Positions 25,396-35,900 of a DNA stretch of 64,000 nucleotides are shown one piece after another. Position 1 is the stretch's first letter, and each line of letters begins with the position of its first letter. The position numbers were made by a program, and so were the translations under genes. This stretch comes from Saccharicrinis sp963677245 (lineage in GTDB: Bacteria; Bacteroidota; Bacteroidia; Bacteroidales; Marinilabiliaceae): contig OY781921.1 in assembly GCA_963677245.1 (NCBI GenBank), positions 558,001 to 622,000 of the forward strand, read 5' to 3'. The notes below the pieces were generated by a model, which saw only the letters and a list, made by a program, of their open reading frames with translations, was not told the origin of the DNA and ran no database searches.

Positions 25396-27039
25396 TTAAT
25401 TAGTTAGCAATTTATACCTAAACCAGTCCATATCCATCCAACCGGAATCATTATTCTTGTTTGTTTTTTGTGCAAAAAAGCCCAGTTTAGCACCAATCCA
25501 TCTACCCGGCACTGCTTGAAATGTTTTTCCCAATGGGGTAAATTCATTTCCATCGTACGAATAGAAAAACTGGCAAACTGCCCCTTTTTCCACTTTAACC
25601 TTCAAAAATAATTCGTCGCTTTCCAGCATACATGGTTCTCCGTATACTTCCATGGATTTATGTCTTGCATCCATACAAGTAAATTGCCTAATTATGTTTT
25701 TATTTTCTGACCTTTTTATTTCTATTCCACTGTAATCCACACCCATTACAAAAAAACCACACCTTTCTCCATCATTTAATAATTGTACAGACAATTTTGT
25801 GGTAGCTTCAAATGTGAGAGCAGGTATTTTTTGCATAAACAGAGAAGGAACATTCCAAAGATTATGGTAGTCATCGGGATAAAACTGACAGTACATTCTG
25901 AATACTCCGTTACCGGGAAAGCTTTTTCCCCAGTCCAAACCTTTATTGGCATGCCATTGCCAAAGTAATGATGGAATATCGTTAAATTCATCATTCATTG
26001 AGGCAGGCTGAATATTATTTTGAACTGTAATATTGGGCTTTTTATAATTCCATACCGGCTCTCCACTTTCTTTTCCTTTTTGACCCATTTGAGGCCAATT
26101 ACTTTCCCAACTCATAGGTTGCAGGTGTACTACTCTTCCATAAGCTTCCTGATCCTGAAAATGAATAAACCAATCTTCTCCACTTTTTAACCTTACCCAG
26201 GCTCCCTGATGTGGTCCGTTAATATCTGTACTACCTTGATGCAGTACTTTTTTTCTTTCATATGGACCATATATATTCTTTGATCTTAACACAATTTGCC
26301 ATCCGGGAGTAACTCCTCCTGCCGGTGCAAAAATGTAGTAATAACCATCCTTCTTATACATTTTTGGTCCTTCAACGGTTAAGTCTTCTGCGTGACCATC
26401 ATACACTAAAACACCATCATCCAATAAGGCAGTTCCATCTTTTTTCATTCTGCTTATTGCTAAAACAGATTTAAAGCCTGCTCTAGATCCTGCATAAGCA
26501 TGAACCAGATAGGCATTTCCATCTTCATCCCAAAATGGACATGGATCGATCCAACCTTTGGCTTTTTGAACTAATAACGGTTCTGACCATGGTCCTTCCG
26601 GATTTTTTGCCTTAAGCATAAAAATTCCAAAATCAGGATCGCCGTAATAGATATAAAACTCCCCTTTATGATAACGAATGGCTGGTGCCCAAATACCATT
26701 CCCATGCTGAACCATATTATAATGATCAAAAGGTGCTACCTCAAGTGAAGCATAAGTAATTAACTGCCAATTAACTAAATCTTTCGAATGTAAAATGGGT
26801 AAACCGGGAGCGCACCCAAAGCTGGAAGCAGTCATGTAAAAATCTTCACCTACTCTGATTGCATCAGGATCTGAATAATCGGCCTGAATTATAGGATTTG
26901 TATATGTACCATCACCATTGTCCGGCGATTTTAATGTAACGGTAACTCCATTGTAAGTCTTTTCTTTAACTTGTTGCGTGCTGCATGAGTTAAAGACTAT
27001 TAAAGCAATCAATAAAAGTATGTGTAGACTTTTTATCAT
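25396..27039 (-). CDS. Glycoside hydrolase family 43, lipoprotein
   Basis: A 547-residue protein with a lipoprotein signal (LIVFNSCST). The five-bladed propeller (about 45-330) shows the three catalytic acids of GH43: Asp in ADYSDPDAI (base), Asp in KGWIDPCPFW and Glu in LTVEGPKMY (acid); HGNGIWAPAIRYHKGEFYIYY is the usual blade-2 motif. A C-terminal beta-sandwich (about 355-547) follows. Family members remove arabinofuranose or xylose from arabinan, arabinoxylan or pectin side chains; in this locus arabinan or rhamnogalacturonan side chains are likely. It overlaps the CE12 stop by 4 bases (ATGA type), so the two are translationally coupled. Confidence 0.9.
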   Translation of the reverse strand: MIKSLHILLLIALIVFNSCSTQQVKEKTYNGVTVTLKSPDNGDGTYTNPIIQADYSDPDAIRVGEDFYMTASSFGCAPGLPILHSKDLVNWQLITYASLEVAPFDHYNMVQHGNGIWAPAIRYHKGEFYIYYGDPDFGIFMLKAKNPEGPWSEPLLVQKAKGWIDPCPFWDEDGNAYLVHAYAGSRAGFKSVLAISRMKKDGTALLDDGVLVYDGHAEDLTVEGPKMYKKDGYYYIFAPAGGVTPGWQIVLRSKNIYGPYERKKVLHQGSTDINGPHQGAWVRLKSGEDWFIHFQDQEAYGRVVHLQPMSWESNWPQMGQKGKESGEPVWNYKKPNITVQNNIQPASMNDEFNDIPSLLWQWHANKGLDWGKSFPGNGVFRMYCQFYPDDYHNLWNVPSLFMQKIPALTFEATTKLSVQLLNDGERCGFFVMGVDYSGIEIKRSENKNIIRQFTCMDARHKSMEVYGEPCMLESDELFLKVKVEKGAVCQFFYSYDGNEFTPLGKTFQAVPGRWIGAKLGFFAQKTNKNNDSGWMDMDWFRYKLLTN

Positions 27040-27764
27040 TTTACATCTTTTTGAAGTTCTAAGCCTAGCTCAATCAATTCTTGAACAGCTAAGTGTGCTA
27101 TTTCTTTTGCTCCCTTTTTGTTTAAATGTGTATTATCATCCACTCCGCTTGGATAGTTTTCCCAAACACCGGAATCAGCAATCAAAAAGAGTGACTTTGA
27201 TTCTTCTTCACCTAAGTTCTTCAGCAGTTCTTCAGAGCGTTTATGTAAGTCAATGAAAGGAACTTTTTTTTCTTTAGCTGCCAATTTCACTTTCGCTGGA
27301 TATTTTCCATGCGTATCATAAAACTTCCCTTCCTCATTAAATCTTCTTCTGACAATTGGCGTGAATAAAACGGGGTTTCCATTTTTACTCTTCACATCAT
27401 CTACAAACTGACATAATCTCTCATAATACTCTTCCGGACTTGAATGACGTGCTGAATCTCTTTTTTGATCATTATGTCCAAACTCAATAAAAACATAGTC
27501 TCCTGGCTGAAGAGCATTCATAATAGAATCCCATCTACCTTCTGAAACAAAAGAAAGTGAACTTCTTCCGTTTTTAGCATGATTAGATACCGTTACATTA
27601 TCATTAAAAAAGCTTTGCAATTCCATTCCCCAACCTGTCTCCGGACTTTTCTCCGGCTTTTTATTGGCCATTGTTGAATCTCCAGCTAAGTAAATGGTAT
27701 AGTCAGGACGCTGACATGCAACAAAAACGATCGTCAATAATATAAGGTACTTTAATTTATTCAT
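27036..27764 (-). CDS. Rhamnogalacturonan acetylesterase (CE12, SGNH fold)
   Basis: A 242-residue SGNH hydrolase with a signal peptide or lipoprotein signal (FVACQRP). The four blocks are visible: IYLAGDSTMANKKP (Ser nucleophile near 31), GWGMELQSFF and NHAKNGRSS (block II), FIEFGHNDQKRD (block III), and DDNTHLNKKGA (Asp and His). This fits family CE12 acetylesterases that deacetylate rhamnogalacturonan or other pectin. It overlaps the GH43 gene by 4 bases and follows the second PL1 gene by 10, so it is part of the same transcript. Confidence 0.9.
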   Translation of the reverse strand: MNKLKYLILLTIVFVACQRPDYTIYLAGDSTMANKKPEKSPETGWGMELQSFFNDNVTVSNHAKNGRSSLSFVSEGRWDSIMNALQPGDYVFIEFGHNDQKRDSARHSSPEEYYERLCQFVDDVKSKNGNPVLFTPIVRRRFNEEGKFYDTHGKYPAKVKLAAKEKKVPFIDLHKRSEELLKNLGEEESKSLFLIADSGVWENYPSGVDDNTHLNKKGAKEIAHLAVQELIELGLELQKDVK

Positions 27765-27774
27765 GTTTATTTCT

Positions 27775-29466
27775 TTATAAAAGACTATTCAGGTAAACTT
27801 CCAGGTTTGTATAATTTGCATCTAAAGTATAATCATCATGATCAAATGCATCATTTGGGCTTAAACCATTTTCAAGTTCCCAGTTATCATCCATTCCATC
27901 ATAGTCATAATCAGTAATAAAATTGGATGATTCCAATTGCGGTAATCCGCCAACATCTTCCTGAGAATCGATAATACCTGTATTGGCACCATATACACCA
28001 CCATAAGTAGCACTTCCTGATTCCACCTCATTAATTATTCTATTATCTATATCATCACGTTTTTTACTTGCACCTACGTTTGATAGTACATTACTATATG
28101 CTTGTTCTGCTGTTTCTGTATTAATCGTTCCAAATTCCAATGGAGAAATAAGTTTTGTTGCTGTGTTAGATGCTCCCTGAACACCTCCACTCCAATTATC
28201 TTCTGTAATTGAAGGATATCCTTCTACATAATTACCATCTATATACCACTCACTATCATAACTTGATATTTCAACTATTCTATTCTTTTTTGATGAAGAT
28301 GTGGCAGGTCCGGATTTAAAATAATTATTCACCATATTTTGCTTACCCATTTCTCCTCCATAAATACTATTACTACCCCAATTGTATATAACATTGTTAC
28401 GAAAATCAACTACTTCCAGGTCTCTGGTGTCTTCATGAAATCGAGCTCCACAGAAGCGAGGATTTCTACTGGTATGATGCGCTATTAAATTATGATGGAA
28501 GCTTGCATTCATTCCTCCCCAAATCCCACCATAACCATGAAGTCCTTTAGGGTGTGTGGATGAGTAGAAACTTTCAGAAACCATACAATATTGCATTGTA
28601 AAAGATGTGTTATCATAAAAACTTGCCACTTCATCATTTCCCCAACTAAAAGAACAATGATCAATAATAATATTAGAGCAATTTCTTCCCCATGCAGCAT
28701 CATACTCTCCACTACCTTTTGCAGCTCTAAAACGCATATAACGTATAATTACATTATCCACACCATCTACAAGTTGCATATAGTCACTTGTTACACAAAT
28801 TCCATCTCCGGGGGCAGAATGTCCTGCAATTGTTAGATCTCCATAAGAGACCTTCAAAGGAGTAGACAATTCAATATTTCCTGATACTTTAAATATAATA
28901 GTCCGGGCTCCTTGTTGACCAATAGCCCATCTCAATGAACCCGGATCATTATTATCCTCTAAATTATCTACTATTAAAACTTTACCTCCTCTTCCTCCTG
29001 TTGTGTATCGCCCAAATCCTTCTGCTCCGGGAAATGCATCTTTATCGCTTATATCCTGAGGTTCAATTGCAGCAATATATTCAGTATTAATGTTTATTGT
29101 TTTAGTTGACAGATTATCATAAATGTCAGTTACTTCAATTCGTAAACCTGTTACCTGACTCGAATAATCAATTTCTAGTTCGAAGGAATATTCTAATACC
29201 TCTTCCAAATCAAAATCTGTTACAATCAGAACTTCCCCTGTTTTTTTCTCTAAAAAAGCAGAATAACTTTTAAGTGGATTTTCACCTAAAATAATACCAG
29301 ATATATTTGGTCTATATCCTGATAAATCAACTTTTAAAGGTTCAACATTATTAAATGTTATTGTTGATGTTTCTGGTAGTTCAAGTACTTTGTTTTTTTC
29401 CTCCTTGCCACAAGATATTATTGAAAGCAATAATAGAATTGGTAGGAATATCCTAATATTCTTCAT
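27775..29466 (-). CDS. Pectate lyase family PL1, lipoprotein with N-terminal domain
   Basis: About 563 residues from the ATG at 29466, chosen because it directly starts the lipoprotein signal (ILLLLSIISCGKE); an upstream ATG at 29517 falls inside a strong hairpin. An N-terminal beta-domain (about 25-130) precedes the PL1 beta-helix (about 140-420): AFPGAEGFGRYTTGGRGG, IIIDHCSFSWGNDE, KGLHGYGGIWGGM, and AHHTSRNPRFCGAR, which carries the catalytic arginine. The C-terminus has a DYDGMDDNWELENG calcium-binding-like segment. It cleaves polygalacturonate by beta-elimination at the cell surface. It resembles the other PL1 protein at 36171-37493 but has extra N-terminal sequence. Confidence 0.9.
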   Translation of the reverse strand: MKNIRIFLPILLLLSIISCGKEEKNKVLELPETSTITFNNVEPLKVDLSGYRPNISGIILGENPLKSYSAFLEKKTGEVLIVTDFDLEEVLEYSFELEIDYSSQVTGLRIEVTDIYDNLSTKTININTEYIAAIEPQDISDKDAFPGAEGFGRYTTGGRGGKVLIVDNLEDNNDPGSLRWAIGQQGARTIIFKVSGNIELSTPLKVSYGDLTIAGHSAPGDGICVTSDYMQLVDGVDNVIIRYMRFRAAKGSGEYDAAWGRNCSNIIIDHCSFSWGNDEVASFYDNTSFTMQYCMVSESFYSSTHPKGLHGYGGIWGGMNASFHHNLIAHHTSRNPRFCGARFHEDTRDLEVVDFRNNVIYNWGSNSIYGGEMGKQNMVNNYFKSGPATSSSKKNRIVEISSYDSEWYIDGNYVEGYPSITEDNWSGGVQGASNTATKLISPLEFGTINTETAEQAYSNVLSNVGASKKRDDIDNRIINEVESGSATYGGVYGANTGIIDSQEDVGGLPQLESSNFITDYDYDGMDDNWELENGLSPNDAFDHDDYTLDANYTNLEVYLNSLL

Positions 29467-29485
29467 AAAAATTATACTAAAAGAT

Positions 29486-29521
29486 AATATTGGATATGGT
29501 ATTGCTACCATATCCAATATT
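29486..29521 (-). terminator. Perfect 16-base hairpin between glycan-binding protein and PL1 genes
   Basis: Arms AATATTGGATATGGTA (29486-29501) and TACCATATCCAATATT (29506-29521) pair perfectly around loop TTGC. It starts 20 bases after the stop of the upstream gene and is followed on the minus strand by ATCTTTTAGTAT. It could terminate part of the transcripts and so favour SusC/SusD over the downstream enzymes. Confidence 0.7.
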
Positions 29522-29540
29522 TTACTTATTTAATTACAAA

Positions 29541-31124
29541 TTATCTCCATCGAGGATCACCTACTTCTAATTCTTCACTACTAAAACTAAAGTCTCCTGT
29601 ATCAGGGTTAGACCACAAATCAGTTGAAGCAATTTCAAGTGGAATACACATATCTACAATAGAGTAACCCGAATTTACAAAATCAGAAGTTGCATATGTA
29701 TTTGATATAGAAACCTCAATGCCATCAGCAGCTCTAATACCACTAATTGAAGGCTCATCTCCATATGAAGTATTTCCAAAAATACAGTTATTAACTGTAA
29801 CACCTTCTGAAATTACAGCATTTCGGATATCCATAATATATCTACCTGAACTAAATGGTACTTTATTAAATGTACAGTTATCAAGGATTATACTTTCACA
29901 AGCTGTTGCATCATCGTAACGAATAAAGTGACATTTTAAACTATCAATAGTTGAATTTGATATCTTAACACGTGTAACATTTGTATTAGACTCTGTTCCA
30001 CATAAAACACCATAACTTCCACTACTATTTCCCAGGTTATGAATAATACAGTCATCTATTACATAGTCTCCAATTGTTTGATCTGCACCACCACGTAAAC
30101 GCATAATCTGACGACCCATATCATACAATTTACATCCTAAGAATTTAACTGATCCAATATTACAAGCTTCACCTTCCATATCGAACACTCCACGAATTTG
30201 TCCTTGATCTGCAGAATAATTTACAAAACCACTCATATACAAGTTCTCAAATATCAAAGAGTCTGATGGCGTTAAACTAGATCCTATATAGAACATTCTA
30301 TCACCGTCTGTTGCGTATAAAACAGGTAAATCTCCATCAAGTCCTTTAATTTTTAAACTTTTATCGATTGTATAATCGCCAATAAAACCATATGTAGCAC
30401 CAGCTTGTAACATGATTACATCTCCGGCCGAAGCTGCTGTAATAGCAGCTATAATATCTGCACCAGCATCCAGAAGTACATCTCCTTCCATTACATAACT
30501 TTGGAACCCTCTAATTTTATCATTATTCATAAGGTTAACCGTATACACATCATTAGGTAAATCAGTAAATTGTTTTACCCCAGCTGCCATTTCATCAGCA
30601 GAAACAACAAAAGATTCTGTGCCTGATTCTGTGATAAAGTCAATGTTGGTTACAGCTTTACCAGGAAGCCAGTTTACTGTAATTTCGCCTAAACCTGTCA
30701 TAACAATGTCATAATTATTAAATAAGTTTTCAGGCAATGATTTAAACACTAATGTAGCCCATTTTGAATCTTCAGATTCACTACTTATACCTTTAACTCT
30801 CACTGAATATCCGGTATCTCCTGCAGGTAAATCGTATACATATGGTATATCATCAGGATCAACAGTTGCGGTATGGATAATACTATTAAACTCTAAGCTA
30901 TCATCACTTAATTCCAATACATAAGAGTCAATCCCCTTATTGTACCCCCAACTAAGGCTAACAGTAGTTTGATTACTAATTTTTGCCTCAAGTTCAAGAG
31001 GTGTAAAAACTCTATCGAATTCAAGTTCTTCTACTACGGGACTTATATCGTCATCACAAGCTGTAAATGCTACAGACAAAAGAAGTCCTGCTATAATTCC
31101 TATATATTTATATATTCTAGTCAT
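29541..31124 (-). CDS. Probable surface glycan-binding lipoprotein (DUF4957/DUF5123 type)
   Basis: A 527-residue lipoprotein (signal ending SVAFTACDDD). Residues about 40-130 look like a fibronectin type III domain (TTVSLSWGYNKGIDSYVLELS, YSVRVKG). From about 210 onward the sequence forms a parallel beta-helix with repeated short turns (DIIAAITAASAGDVIMLQAG, VIDDCIIHNLGNSSGSYG, SNSTIDSLKCHFIRYDD) like DUF4957 and DUF5123 domains. No lyase or hydrolase motifs are visible. It occupies the position after SusD where SusE/SusF-like surface glycan-binding proteins are found, so it probably binds pectin at the cell surface. It is 32 bases from the SusD gene. Confidence 0.75.
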   Translation of the reverse strand: MTRIYKYIGIIAGLLLSVAFTACDDDISPVVEELEFDRVFTPLELEAKISNQTTVSLSWGYNKGIDSYVLELSDDSLEFNSIIHTATVDPDDIPYVYDLPAGDTGYSVRVKGISSESEDSKWATLVFKSLPENLFNNYDIVMTGLGEITVNWLPGKAVTNIDFITESGTESFVVSADEMAAGVKQFTDLPNDVYTVNLMNNDKIRGFQSYVMEGDVLLDAGADIIAAITAASAGDVIMLQAGATYGFIGDYTIDKSLKIKGLDGDLPVLYATDGDRMFYIGSSLTPSDSLIFENLYMSGFVNYSADQGQIRGVFDMEGEACNIGSVKFLGCKLYDMGRQIMRLRGGADQTIGDYVIDDCIIHNLGNSSGSYGVLCGTESNTNVTRVKISNSTIDSLKCHFIRYDDATACESIILDNCTFNKVPFSSGRYIMDIRNAVISEGVTVNNCIFGNTSYGDEPSISGIRAADGIEVSISNTYATSDFVNSGYSIVDMCIPLEIASTDLWSNPDTGDFSFSSEELEVGDPRWR

Positions 31125-31156
31125 TTGATTATTTTTTAAGTTTCATTTATACCTTT

Positions 31157-32926
31157 TTATTCAACAAGATCGTTATTTAACATCCCGTTGCTGGCATCAA
31201 TAAATACCTGCCAAATTGGCCAGAACTGATTCTCATCCGGATTATTTGTATAGATAGAATTAACCTTTTCGTCATCAATTTTAGTTGGGCTAATCCAAGT
31301 CTCCTGAAATTCGTAATCCGCAGATTTATCATCCATTTCACCTCTTTCTAATCCATAGATATCTAAAGTTTCTCCATCTTCTAAGTAATCATAGTAAATC
31401 GTAGAAGGAACATCTGCATAATCACCAGTTAATTCACGTAATTCAACCAACTTAGCTTTTGTTTTGTCCATTTTTGCTTTTAATAAATTCCATCTAATTA
31501 AAGCTTGCTTTCTTTCCATTTCTCCACAAAACTCTAATCCATGTTCTTTTACAATCGCATTGAACATATCTTCTTTAGTTGTTAAAGCATCAACATAATC
31601 ATCTACTTTTGATGACCAATCTGATTGAGGAAAAGCTCTTTGACGAATTTGCTTCAAATAAGGAGCCGCTGCAGTTGCACCATTTAATTCATTTTCTATT
31701 TCAGCAGCCATTAACAAAATTTCAGCATAACGCATATAAATTTTATTAACTCCATCATCGTTTGTAGAAGTTACATACCTTGTCATCCACTCATATCGCC
31801 ATTTTCCAAAATACCAAGTATCAACACCATCCAATTCTTGAATAGCAGGATTTGATTTACTCCATAGATAAGGAACACAAGTCACATCTCTTCTGGTATC
31901 CTTTGCATCGTAATCGTAATATACATTTGGCAGAGGACCAAATGTTCCTCCTCTGGGTTGACCTGTATATTGATCAGCCATTTGGTGTCTTATCGCATAT
32001 GTAAACAAATGACGTCCACGTCCTTCTGCATAAGGCACTTCCCATAAGGATTCTCCTCCTGCCGTAATTACTTCTTCACAATTCTTTCTCCATATAGTTT
32101 CAAAACTACTTTCAAGAGAAGCTGTTTGACTTTCTATTACATCTTTACACTCCTGTAAAGCTATTGGATATAAGACACTAACAGCTAATTCAGGGTCAGT
32201 ACTTCTTCTAACACCATCACCTCTTTGCGCATATCCTGAAGCAATAAGACATAGTCGAGCTCTTAAACCTTTTACAAATGCTTTATTGAACATTTCAGTT
32301 GTTGTTGTTGCATCTGTTTCATTAGGCCATGCAACGAGCGTTGCAGCTTCTTCCAAATCAGCAATTAATTTTTTGTAAATCGCATCTCTGTTGGTCTTTG
32401 GCAAATAAATAGTTTCAGATGTTATTGGTTCAAATCTATAAACTATATCACCATGAGCCTTCAACAAGTCAGCATAATAAATAGTTCTTAAAGTAATAGC
32501 ATCTCCTAATAGTTGACCCATTTCGGTACCCGGTTGTGGATTACCGTGTGCTCTTAAACCTCTAATACATACATTTGCTCTCTCAATTCCAGTATATAAC
32601 ATCGCCCAATAAACATTGGTTCTATTCATATCTGTATTTGTTGGAGAATTAATGTATCTGGACAAATCAGCACGCGCATTCGAACTAGTTGAATTAATCC
32701 ATTCAATATCAGTATTTCCACCATAATGGGTTAAAAACCTACCTCTATAAGAGTTTGTTTGTCCCATTACTTCTTTAATTCCATCAATAGCTCCCTTGGC
32801 TAATTCATATTTCGAGAATATTACCGACTCATCCATGGTCGATTGCGTTGGAGCATCAAGATATTCTTCGCACGATGTTAGCATCACCGCGAAAAATAAT
32901 ATTAGTATATATGTTATTCTTTTCAT
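31157..32926 (-). CDS. SusD/RagB-family nutrient-binding lipoprotein
   Basis: A 589-residue outer-membrane lipoprotein (signal ending AVMLTSCEEYLD). It has the SusD layout: an N-terminal segment with LDAPTQSTMDESVIF, TPR-like helices with YWAMLYTGIERANVCIRGL and LGDAITLRTIYYADLLKAHGD, and a C-terminal part with IYMRYAEILLMAAEIENELNG and ERKQALIRWN. SusD proteins cover the SusC pore and capture oligosaccharides; here pectin fragments are the likely ligand. The gene follows SusC by 18 bases. Confidence 0.95.
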   Translation of the reverse strand: MKRITYILILFFAVMLTSCEEYLDAPTQSTMDESVIFSKYELAKGAIDGIKEVMGQTNSYRGRFLTHYGGNTDIEWINSTSSNARADLSRYINSPTNTDMNRTNVYWAMLYTGIERANVCIRGLRAHGNPQPGTEMGQLLGDAITLRTIYYADLLKAHGDIVYRFEPITSETIYLPKTNRDAIYKKLIADLEEAATLVAWPNETDATTTTEMFNKAFVKGLRARLCLIASGYAQRGDGVRRSTDPELAVSVLYPIALQECKDVIESQTASLESSFETIWRKNCEEVITAGGESLWEVPYAEGRGRHLFTYAIRHQMADQYTGQPRGGTFGPLPNVYYDYDAKDTRRDVTCVPYLWSKSNPAIQELDGVDTWYFGKWRYEWMTRYVTSTNDDGVNKIYMRYAEILLMAAEIENELNGATAAAPYLKQIRQRAFPQSDWSSKVDDYVDALTTKEDMFNAIVKEHGLEFCGEMERKQALIRWNLLKAKMDKTKAKLVELRELTGDYADVPSTIYYDYLEDGETLDIYGLERGEMDDKSADYEFQETWISPTKIDDEKVNSIYTNNPDENQFWPIWQVFIDASNGMLNNDLVE

Positions 32927-32944
32927 AATTATCTAATGCTACAA

Positions 32945-35900
32945 TTAAAAGTTAAGATTTAAACCAAAAATAAACTGTCTGCTTTTTGGATATGGAGAGT
33001 AATCAACACCTGGAGTAAGAGGCGACTTTCTACGTGTTGAAACCTCAGGGTCGAAACCACTATAATTTGTTAAAACAAACACGTTATTGCAGGTTGCATA
33101 AAACCTAAGATTATTAATACGTACTTTTTCGGTTAACGTTTTTGGAATAGTATACCCAAGAGTTAAAGTATTTAATCTTAAAAACGATCCGTCTTCAATA
33201 GCCCAATCACTTAGTACATAACGCTGCATATAAGGTGACCACATGGTGGTGTTCGCATTCATTGCTTCAAGTTGAGCTGCATCGTTAACTAACTGTCCGT
33301 CTGCATCTATATTGCTCCATCTTTTTCCAGATTCCATAATATCAATCATATTTCGATATGGATATCTACTAGTAGAAGTATACTCAATTTTATTTGCATT
33401 ATATACTTCATTACCATAACTGTAACTAAACACAGCAGAAAGGTCAAATCCATAAAATCTAGCTGCAATGTTAAAACCACCTGTAGCTGTAGGGTTTACA
33501 TCTCCAATTACTTTTACATCATCTGCATCAACATCAAAATCTCCATCTGTATCTTTAAGTTTCATAGAACCTGGTCTGATATCACCAATAATTCCAGAAT
33601 TATCAGCAACTCCTTCTTTTAAAATCCAGGTTTCAGTTGCTTCATCATATCTATCAAAGTCAGAAACTTCATATCTTCCATCAGATAGATAACCTCTAAT
33701 TTGTCCAACCGGATTACCGACAGAAATCCAATAGTCATCACCAATTTCAGTAGAAGCCCATCCTGAAGCCTCACCAAAATCTTCCATAATTCCTAATGAG
33801 TTAACTTTATTTCTATTTAAGGCAACGTTAAAGCCAACAGTTAATCCAAATTTTTCCTTATCAATAGCAACCCAATTGATAGATGCTTCGAAACCTTGAT
33901 TTTCTGTTTCACCCATATTTCTATACTGATAATCATAACCAGTACCAGGTGTTGGAAACTTTATTAAAAGATCTGTTGTAGTATTATAATAATACTCCAA
34001 AGAACCATTTAGCTTACTATTAAAGAAACCATAATCTAAACCAACGTTTCGGGTAACAGTTGTTTCCCATACCAGATCAGAATTAGCCATTTCATCTGCA
34101 ACAGCCCAATAAGAACTAGCATTATTAATATAAGTTGTAGACCCTGTTTCGAAAGATTGTAATAATTGTCCGGAAGGAATATTATTATTACCTGCAGTAC
34201 CATAACTTAATCTAAGTTTTAAATTACTTAATGTACCACTTACACCACTCATAAACCCTTCTTCTGAAATTCTCCAAGCAACAGCTGCCGATGGGAAATA
34301 CCCCCAACGATTACCTTCTGCAAATTTACTCGATCCATCAGCTCTGAATGTTGCTGAAAATAGATACTTCCCTCTAAAATCATAATTTGTACGTCCGAAG
34401 AAAGATAATAGTTTGTCGTCTGCATTTATCTTATTATCGATACTTAAAGGTGTACCTTGTGTTGTTAATCTAAATACATCTCCAGAAGTAAAGAATGAGG
34501 GATAACCTTGAACTATATCAGTAAGCTCACTAGATTCGCGAATAATTGTTTCCTGACCAACTAATAATTTTAAATTATGATTTTCGTTATTAATTACATT
34601 TTTGAAATCATAATTTAAAGAGTTTGTATTTCTTAATGTCTCTCTTTTTCTGGTTAACATTTGAGCTGCTGGTAATCCCTGATAATCAGCTTCAACATTA
34701 TTTTTAACGTAATAAGTACTTGGTCCGTAGTAACGATCTCTTTGATAAGTATATGTTTGTAATCCAACTTCTGATTTAAAAGTTAAACCATCTATAATTT
34801 CCCAAGAAAAGCTACCGCCTAAATTTAAGGTAGTTCTTCTTTGCTGTTGATCATTATCTGCAACAGCTGTTAGCGGATTAATCATATAACTTGAAACCTC
34901 TTCATCTGCATAGTCTTCTAGACCATTCATAGGAATAGGTGAATATATCATAGCATGTTTTACTCGAGAATCAGTTGGAGTAGCTGTTGTCTGCTCTATT
35001 GCTCCACCTCCATTTATTTCAGTATCTGAGTATCTTACCGAATATGATAGTTTAATTTTATCATTTGGTTTGTGATCTAATTTTAATGCAAGGTTATTAC
35101 GTTCAAAGTCTGACCCTAACATAATCTCCCTGTTATTGATTCCTGCATAACTAAAATTATAAGCAAATTTCTCTGATCCTCCTCTAATACTTAAATCATG
35201 ATTAAATGTTTTTCCTGTACGACCATATACTTGTTCCATCCAATCATTGCCTTTTTGGCCTTTATATTGATCAATATCCTGATAGTAACCAAAATACTTC
35301 TCATAAGAATCAAGATCATCTATTCCATTTCTTAGCACTGCATATTCATATTGCCAATTTACAAAATCCTCTACGCTAAGAACATCTAACTTTTTCGCAA
35401 TTGTTTTGATACCTGTATAAGCATTATAGCTAACTGAAACCTTACCTTCCTTACCACTTTTAGTTGTAATAATTACAACACCATTAGCACCGCGAGCTCC
35501 ATAAATAGCAGTAGAAGAAGCATCCTTTAATACATCAATAGATTGAATTTCTGATGCTGGTATATCAGAAATAGAGGCAACAGGAAAACCATCAACTATA
35601 TACATTGGTGAGTTGTCCTGGGTAATGGAACCTCCCCCACGAATACGAATATTCACATCAGCATCTGGGGAACCTTCCGTAGTTACAATCTGAACCCCTG
35701 CCATCTGACCTGCCATAGCCTGAGCTGCAGAAGTTACAGGAATAGCTTCCAGTGCATCTCCTTTAACAGAAGCTACAGAACCAGTAATGTCTCTTTTTTT
35801 AACAGTTCCATAACCAACAGCTACCACTTCATCTAATTGAGTATGGGAATCTACCAATACTACATTAATTGTTGATTTTCCGGCAACAGCAATTTCTTGA

